From assembly GCF_014805625.2 (NCBI RefSeq), contig NW_023998416.1, positions 14,018,759 to 14,082,758 of the forward strand: DNA of 64,000 nucleotides. The letters are read 5' to 3'. Below are positions 58,916-64,000 of the stretch, one piece after another (position 1 is the stretch's first letter; the number at the start of each line of letters is the position of its first letter). The notes beneath the pieces are model-generated. The model did no database searches and was not told the origin of the DNA. It saw nothing but the letters and a program-made list of their open reading frames with translations. Made by a program: the position numbers and the translations under genes. The stretch is from Glossina fuscipes. Lineage: Eukaryota > Arthropoda > Insecta > Diptera > Glossinidae.

Positions 58916-61900
58916 CTTTCTTTTGAAAGTGAAGAGAAAAGCAAAGCGGTATGAAGTATTTGATGGTGCGCCGTGTCTCACTGCAATATTTTTGCTTGTT
59001 TTTTAGTATAAATATTGTAAGAATAATATGAAGTAGCGAAGCAACTGCGTTGATATTCAAAGCATCAGCATTTTTGGTCAAGTATATCGTGTAGTGTACA
59101 AACATGCAATGATACAACTTTTTCTTAATTTGAAGAGTAATCAAGTGTGTATTTAAAGCTAATATATTTATTTATTTATTAACGCTTATGTAGCCTCGAA
59201 GCTATTAAGACTATTAATGATTACAACCGATCGGAAGTGCAAATTTTAAATAGAACTTCTTTGGGGAAATTGTTTGAATATATTTTATGTAGTATAGAAA
59301 AAGAGCTTAGATACAATTCTAATGTATTTGTCTTGTTTTCTTGTCAAAGGCCGGAAGAGGATTTTTTTCTTTTTTTTGGCAAATTTACTTTGCACCTTTC
59401 AATTATCGTTTAGATTTGATATCACAAATGTATTTGATTTGATTGCTTATTTTCTGTCACTCAAGTAAATTTGTATGTCTTCCCGACACAATGCTTTTAG
59501 AATTTCTATATTATGTTATGTGATATGTAAATAAGTAAAAATCTTCTTTGTATCGAATCTCCGATGTCGAATTCAAGAAAATTGTTAAGTAAATTTTTCA
59601 TTTGATTTTTTACTGATATTTGAGAGAATCTTAAAAGATATTTTTCTTAATGGCAGAGTCTTTTAAACCTTATCACTGATCCCATAAATTCTATATACTC
59701 TTGATGTATACTTGAGCTTAATTTCATTCGATAAAGTCCGTCACTTGTTCTCCTTCCATCTTTCGTAACTATCGCAAGCCATACAGCATATGCTGAAGTA
59801 AATTTTTTTCATCCATGTTGTGGGGTCTCCCACAAGTGTCATTTTATTTCAGTAGAATCAGTTCCATAATTTTTGCGTTTTACTCTCAGGAGTCTGGATT
59901 GACGTTAGACTCTTTATCATCTTATCAAAATTGGTGGCTAACTTTAGCCCTGCCTTCACCAGACTAACTTATTTGATGTTTTTAAGTTAGGAGGCGATAT
60001 AATAGACTCGTCTGGTTTATTAGGAGAGGTAAAGTTCAATTTTCTGGGCTGATTATAATGAAATTTAACTAATGTATATAACTGTAAGCTACAGCGAACA
60101 TAGACGCCACTTACTCGACTTTACTTTAAGGCTCTTACAACGAAATGTCGATAATGTTCCCCCGACAACAGCAAGTAAATTAAGAACCGAGTAAGGACCA
60201 GTTTTTAATATATTGAATTTATTTTTCTCATTTATTTATTTATTCATAATTATATTATAATTATTTTGATAACTATAGTTTGTCCCGGGTCTGCACCGTG
60301 GTGAAATGATGTATGTAAATGTATACGCAAACATGCTACATTTAATATGAAAAAGTTGTTTTTACGATGCAACTTCATTTAATTATGAAAAATATCTTCA
60401 TAGTGCAATAGAATATTTTGACTGAGTTTTAGGGAAGCACTTCGCGTAAAATAAGTCGTCACAAGGGATGAAACGATTACAAATTATATTTGGTAACTAA
60501 CTTTTGATTTCTTTCGTACATATGATACACTCACATATACATATATATATATCTATACAAATATATATAGCATAGAGCATATGGATTTCAAAACTCAGAA
60601 TTGCATGCGCTCGTGCTTTGTAGACATTTGATACATGCGACATATCAAAAAAACACTTACCCGAATTTTTGGCCATAAAAATAGTGAGAATGAAAGTTGC
60701 AAACAGTCAAACCGCTTTTAATTAACAGCACAGTTGTTAGGGAGTAGAACAGAAGAACATTTGCTTTGCCTTAAAAGCAATAGTAGGATCTCTTGGAGTT
60801 TAGTTCTCCAACTTTTCCACATATTTGTCTGTAATTTATTTATACATATATAGAAGAAATCGACATTTTCATACATTCTATCAGGCCGCAAGGCCCGTTG
60901 GATATAGAGAAAGAATACAGTGCGCTTTAGAGAAGGCAAACAGGACAAGTAACCCATTTCAGCAGTGTTTATGTAGGTTTATAGGTACATCTTTCACTGA
61001 TGCGTTTTCCAACGTGCGTAGCAATCGGATATCAAAAACCCGAGATAATACGCTATAAACAACCGTACGTTTGTTGGTTCGATTTAAGCCGTTATAAGCA
61101 AAGCGCCTTCCTTTCAACGAAACATTCACTTTTCCGAAGATATAAACGAATGATCGATGAAAAATACGATTTCAACAAGGATTTTTACTGATCTTCAATG
61201 AATTCATGCACAGCTTTGCTTCAATGCTTGAGGTAAATTTTTTACCGGTCGCAAAAGATGAAATATCGTCTTCAAATATGCAAATACATTAGAAATTCAT
61301 GCATACAGGTTGATATTGAAAATGGGAAAGATTGATCAAAGCACCCGGCCACAGTACAACGTACACTGAAATTATCTATGTTCTCGAAAGCATAGAAATT
61401 GAATATTTCAGTCACTGCTCACAAATTTTGACCTTTTAAAAAATAAAAATATGTACGAATGTTATTATGGATGACCTAATGGAAAACTTGATGGGTACAC
61501 AAGATTCGACTAAGACCGAATATAGTTGTCTTATTTGTTAGTTGTTAATACGGAATAAACACTGTTTTTATGTTGTTTTTGTTGTGTGGTTTTAATGATT
61601 CGGTTTATATGGTTCACCAATGACTTAATTATGTTGTATATGAAAATAAATAGGAGAATTATAATGAATTGCTTAAATAATAAATCAACACGCATGCAAA
61701 CAAACGAATTGGCTAAATGTAAGCAGCAATAAAAGCAAAAACATGATCAAATTATAACCGAAGCCTGAAATAAATTATTTTATACTAAACTAAATAATAT
61801 GCGTTACTGCGAAAATGTTCTTCATATATATATGGCCTTAAAATGTGCAAAAAAAAAAAAAAAGCGCAAAAGAAAGGCTAAGAACCTTTGAACGACATTT

Positions 61901-62312
61901 TAAGCAGAAGAAGGAAAAGACGTCCATTTAAAAGCAACATTGCATGACAGCATCAACATCAGCCATTTTTCCTATCGCTCTCAAAAAAATTTTTTCTTAC
62001 GTTGTACTAGAGTACGTGCTTAAGGAAGTACTCTAAAGAATGTGCTTTATAGCGCTACTGATACTTAAACACTTTATCGTTTTATTGTTATTAAAGTTCT
62101 TGCTCTCACTTTAATATGCAGAAGAATGCAAAAAAAGTGATTTCGATTGAGTTGAGCAACCTTCTCAATGCATATAACAGCATATCTTCATATATATTTA
62201 TAAGCATGAAGGAGAAGCAATTAATATATATCATGCATTAGAGAATGAAGAATATGTCTATTATGTGTATGTTGCTTCTTGCGAGTATCTCCGTTAAGCG
62301 ATGTTGGACATT
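58916..62312. other. AT-rich stretch without recognised gene
   Basis: No gene was recognised. Around 61488-61535 the text GATGGGTACACAAGATTCG and ACTAAGACCGAATATAG, followed by TTGTCTTATTTGTTAG, resembles the tail of the dispersed repeat family. Frames at 60825-61058 and 61000-61191 are somewhat coding-like but unassigned. An A-rich run lies near 61848-61863. Confidence 0.5.
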
Positions 62313-62561
62313 TCAAGTGTCGAAATTTTCCTTTAAAGTTGGTTTACATCGAAGGCAAAGTTTGCTTAAAAATTTAACATCATGAGCTGCATTTTCGTTT
62401 TCGCTGTCATTTATATTTACATAATAATAATCGATGAACTTCTTAACATCTTCATAGCGTAGTTGGGGCTGAGGGCCAATACAATGCTTGCTGAATTTTT
62501 CTTTTGTTTTGCCCTCAAAAATAATTCTGTTCCAGCGTCTACTCAATTTGACTACCCTTTC
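62313..62561 (-). CDS. coding-like terminal segment, unidentified
   Basis: The minus strand is open from after TAA near 62564 to TGA at 62313-62315, about 82 codons without an initial ATG, so it would be an exon (possible acceptor GGGTAG|TC near 62554) or a remnant. Codon use is strongly protein-like. The peptide has LRYEDVKKFIDYYYVNI, an acidic SENENAAHD stretch and LSKLCLRCKPTLKEN near the end, with a Cys-x2-Cys pair. No canonical AATAAA was seen soon after the stop. The YEDVKKFID text recalls the EDVKKW helix of mariner transposases, but what follows does not fit. I leave it unnamed. Confidence 0.4.
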   Translation of the reverse strand, partial: ERVVKLSRRWNRIIFEGKTKEKFSKHCIGPQPQLRYEDVKKFIDYYYVNINDSENENAAHDVKFLSKLCLRCKPTLKENFDT

Positions 62562-64000
62562 TTATTGGTTGATTGATGCAAGAATACTTGAAACACACGA
62601 ACTTCTCGGTCGCTCACACACTTTACGGCTTCCCCAAAGAAAAAGCAAGGATATTAAATTGCTTTGAAAATCAATTTCGAGGGGAAAGCGTCGAGTTCTG
62701 TTGATGGAATAGTATTGTGCCATACAAAAATTGTTCTGTTGAAAAATTCAAGTCGATTACACAAACCTTACGCAGGCTATTGTTACGTTTTTAAGATGTA
62801 TATTGCTACCCTATACTATCTGTGGCAAGATTTAATGACACTAATGTGGCTTTACGCAACCCCCAGAATCATCTATTATTTGAAAAACATACGAATTCAA
62901 GTTTGGGCCTTTTAGCTTGAAAGTCGGGAAATTTGACTTTTGAAAATAATGATAATAGTGATAATTATATATACATATATATAAATATTAAAACTTCAGA
63001 TGGTCCCTAATACTTGGATGTGGAAGTTTCAGCTCTTAACGTTATTGCAAATGTATTTATTTTAAAAGTAGTGCAAGTCCATCTAATCCATTTGAACAAT
63101 GCCGACACTACCTTTTCTTTAGCTTATACCATGAATTGCGTATTGTAAACGAAATATTTATGCGTGGAAGGAAGACTTCCGCAATTTTGATAACCCGCAA
63201 GTGAATTGATATGTTTGGAATGAAATTCTAGCATCTAGATGATCACAAGAAGCAGCACCTTGCTGTTTGAAGCATTTACAGACAGATCAACATAAAATTG
63301 GCCCTAACGTGGATGACAATTCTTCAGTTCATTGACAATGAAATACAAATCATCACAAATTTTTATTGTCAGGACAGTTGTTCTTACCAAAGGATCACAT
63401 TATTGAAAATTAACGCATTTGTCCTTGAGTGGATAAAAGCAATGCGTACTAGAATGACTTGTTAATGGCTTGCATCTAACAGGTGGATATTTTGCGTAAT
63501 AAGAACTGATAGAGGAATAATTTTTTTTAATTTTTTGTCAATAACGCAAAAATTGTACGTGTATAACTTTCGATTAGAGCAAGTTGCATATAACGGCGTG
63601 TATACTTAAAGAGCTACAAATTCTGATATTTTTCTTATTTTTTCTATTTAAGAATACAATAGAAAAGTATTATGAAGAATTTATTTTAATGCACAATATT
63701 TTAACGAACAAGGAAATGAAATATAACAAACCCTTCCGGGAAATGCTAAGCCATCTCGTATGTCTGGGAAATATACAAATAAAATGTAGATTCATATATA
63801 TATATATATATATACATAACGACATCAGTTGCTATAGTTGTTTGCGTTAGCAGTGCGCTCTAATATGCTTCTTCGCATGTGTGTCCGCGTATAGATGTGA
63901 ATATATGCATATATGTGTGCGTATATGTACATGCATATATATGTATACGTCTATATGCATATATCTATTTGTAGCTGCTATACCATTATACAAACAATGC
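62562..64000. other. AT-rich stretch with a TA/ATGCAT-rich end
   Basis: No gene was recognised. A TA run at 63793-63814 and an alternating purine-pyrimidine stretch at about 63897-63966 (many ATATAT, TATGCATA and GTATAC units) mark the right edge. A plus frame at 63584-63850 is low-complexity and ends in the TA run. Confidence 0.6.

Noticed and set aside
1..64000. CRISPR array, rRNA genes, bacterial operon or viral genome
   Set aside because: No regularly spaced repeats, no rRNA-like conserved blocks and no runs of adjacent coding genes; the base composition and splice signals are those of an insect nuclear genome.

Overview
The window reads as nuclear DNA of a higher fly. It is AT-rich and gene-poor, with long homopolymer and (TA)n tracts, invertebrate-type splice signals, mariner and APE-type LINE remnants, and a scattered repeat whose head is a hyphenated CCCTGCACCACTTGTGG-like palindrome followed by a GTCCGTCTGTCC-like block. 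I know that kind of repeat from brachyceran, especially tephritid-type, genomes. The species assignment is inference; nothing points to bacteria, plasmid or virus. CRISPR, rRNA and credible tRNA genes were not seen.

Host coding sequence is sparse, as expected for very long introns or intergenic DNA. The best cases are: (1) an intronless minus-strand gene at 15773-16216 for a 147-residue basic protein with a C-terminal coiled coil, a TQT motif, a TATA-like box and an AATAAA signal; (2) a 106-base plus-strand internal exon at 36478-36583 with a strong acceptor and donor, presumably part of a large gene whose other exons are not recognised here; (3) a minus-strand terminal exon at the left edge (136-296) with a stop codon and an AATAAA directly after it. 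Several further open stretches with coding-like codon use (1260-1442, 6591-6806, 23120-23347, 30303-30566, 34197-34400, 40520-40774, 62313-62561) are listed at low confidence.

Mobile DNA dominates what can be identified. A LINE of the Jockey/CR1 type fills about 45207-48388 on the plus strand. It lacks ORF1 and has lost its second ORF to two in-frame TAG codons, but endonuclease and reverse transcriptase motifs, a 3' stem-loop and an AATAAA-type tail are all still visible. A second, much older LINE remnant (RNase H plus zinc knuckle) lies at 24715-25290, minus strand. Three mariner-family fossils were found: a frame-shifted transposase at 11180-11960 (minus), an internally deleted copy of about 680 bases at 26904-27583 (minus), and an N-terminal fragment of a different mariner type at 49530-49928 (plus).

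At least seven copies or fragments of the dispersed GTCCGTC-type repeat are scattered over both strands (around 461, 5628, 16660, 37790, 39059, 53430 and 58690). The rest is AT-rich DNA with microsatellites and a few inverted repeats (6039-6064, 12407-12420, 51505-51546). I did not find a convincing new multi-gene system. The items most worth checking are the isolated exon, the TQT coiled-coil gene and the deleted mariner.
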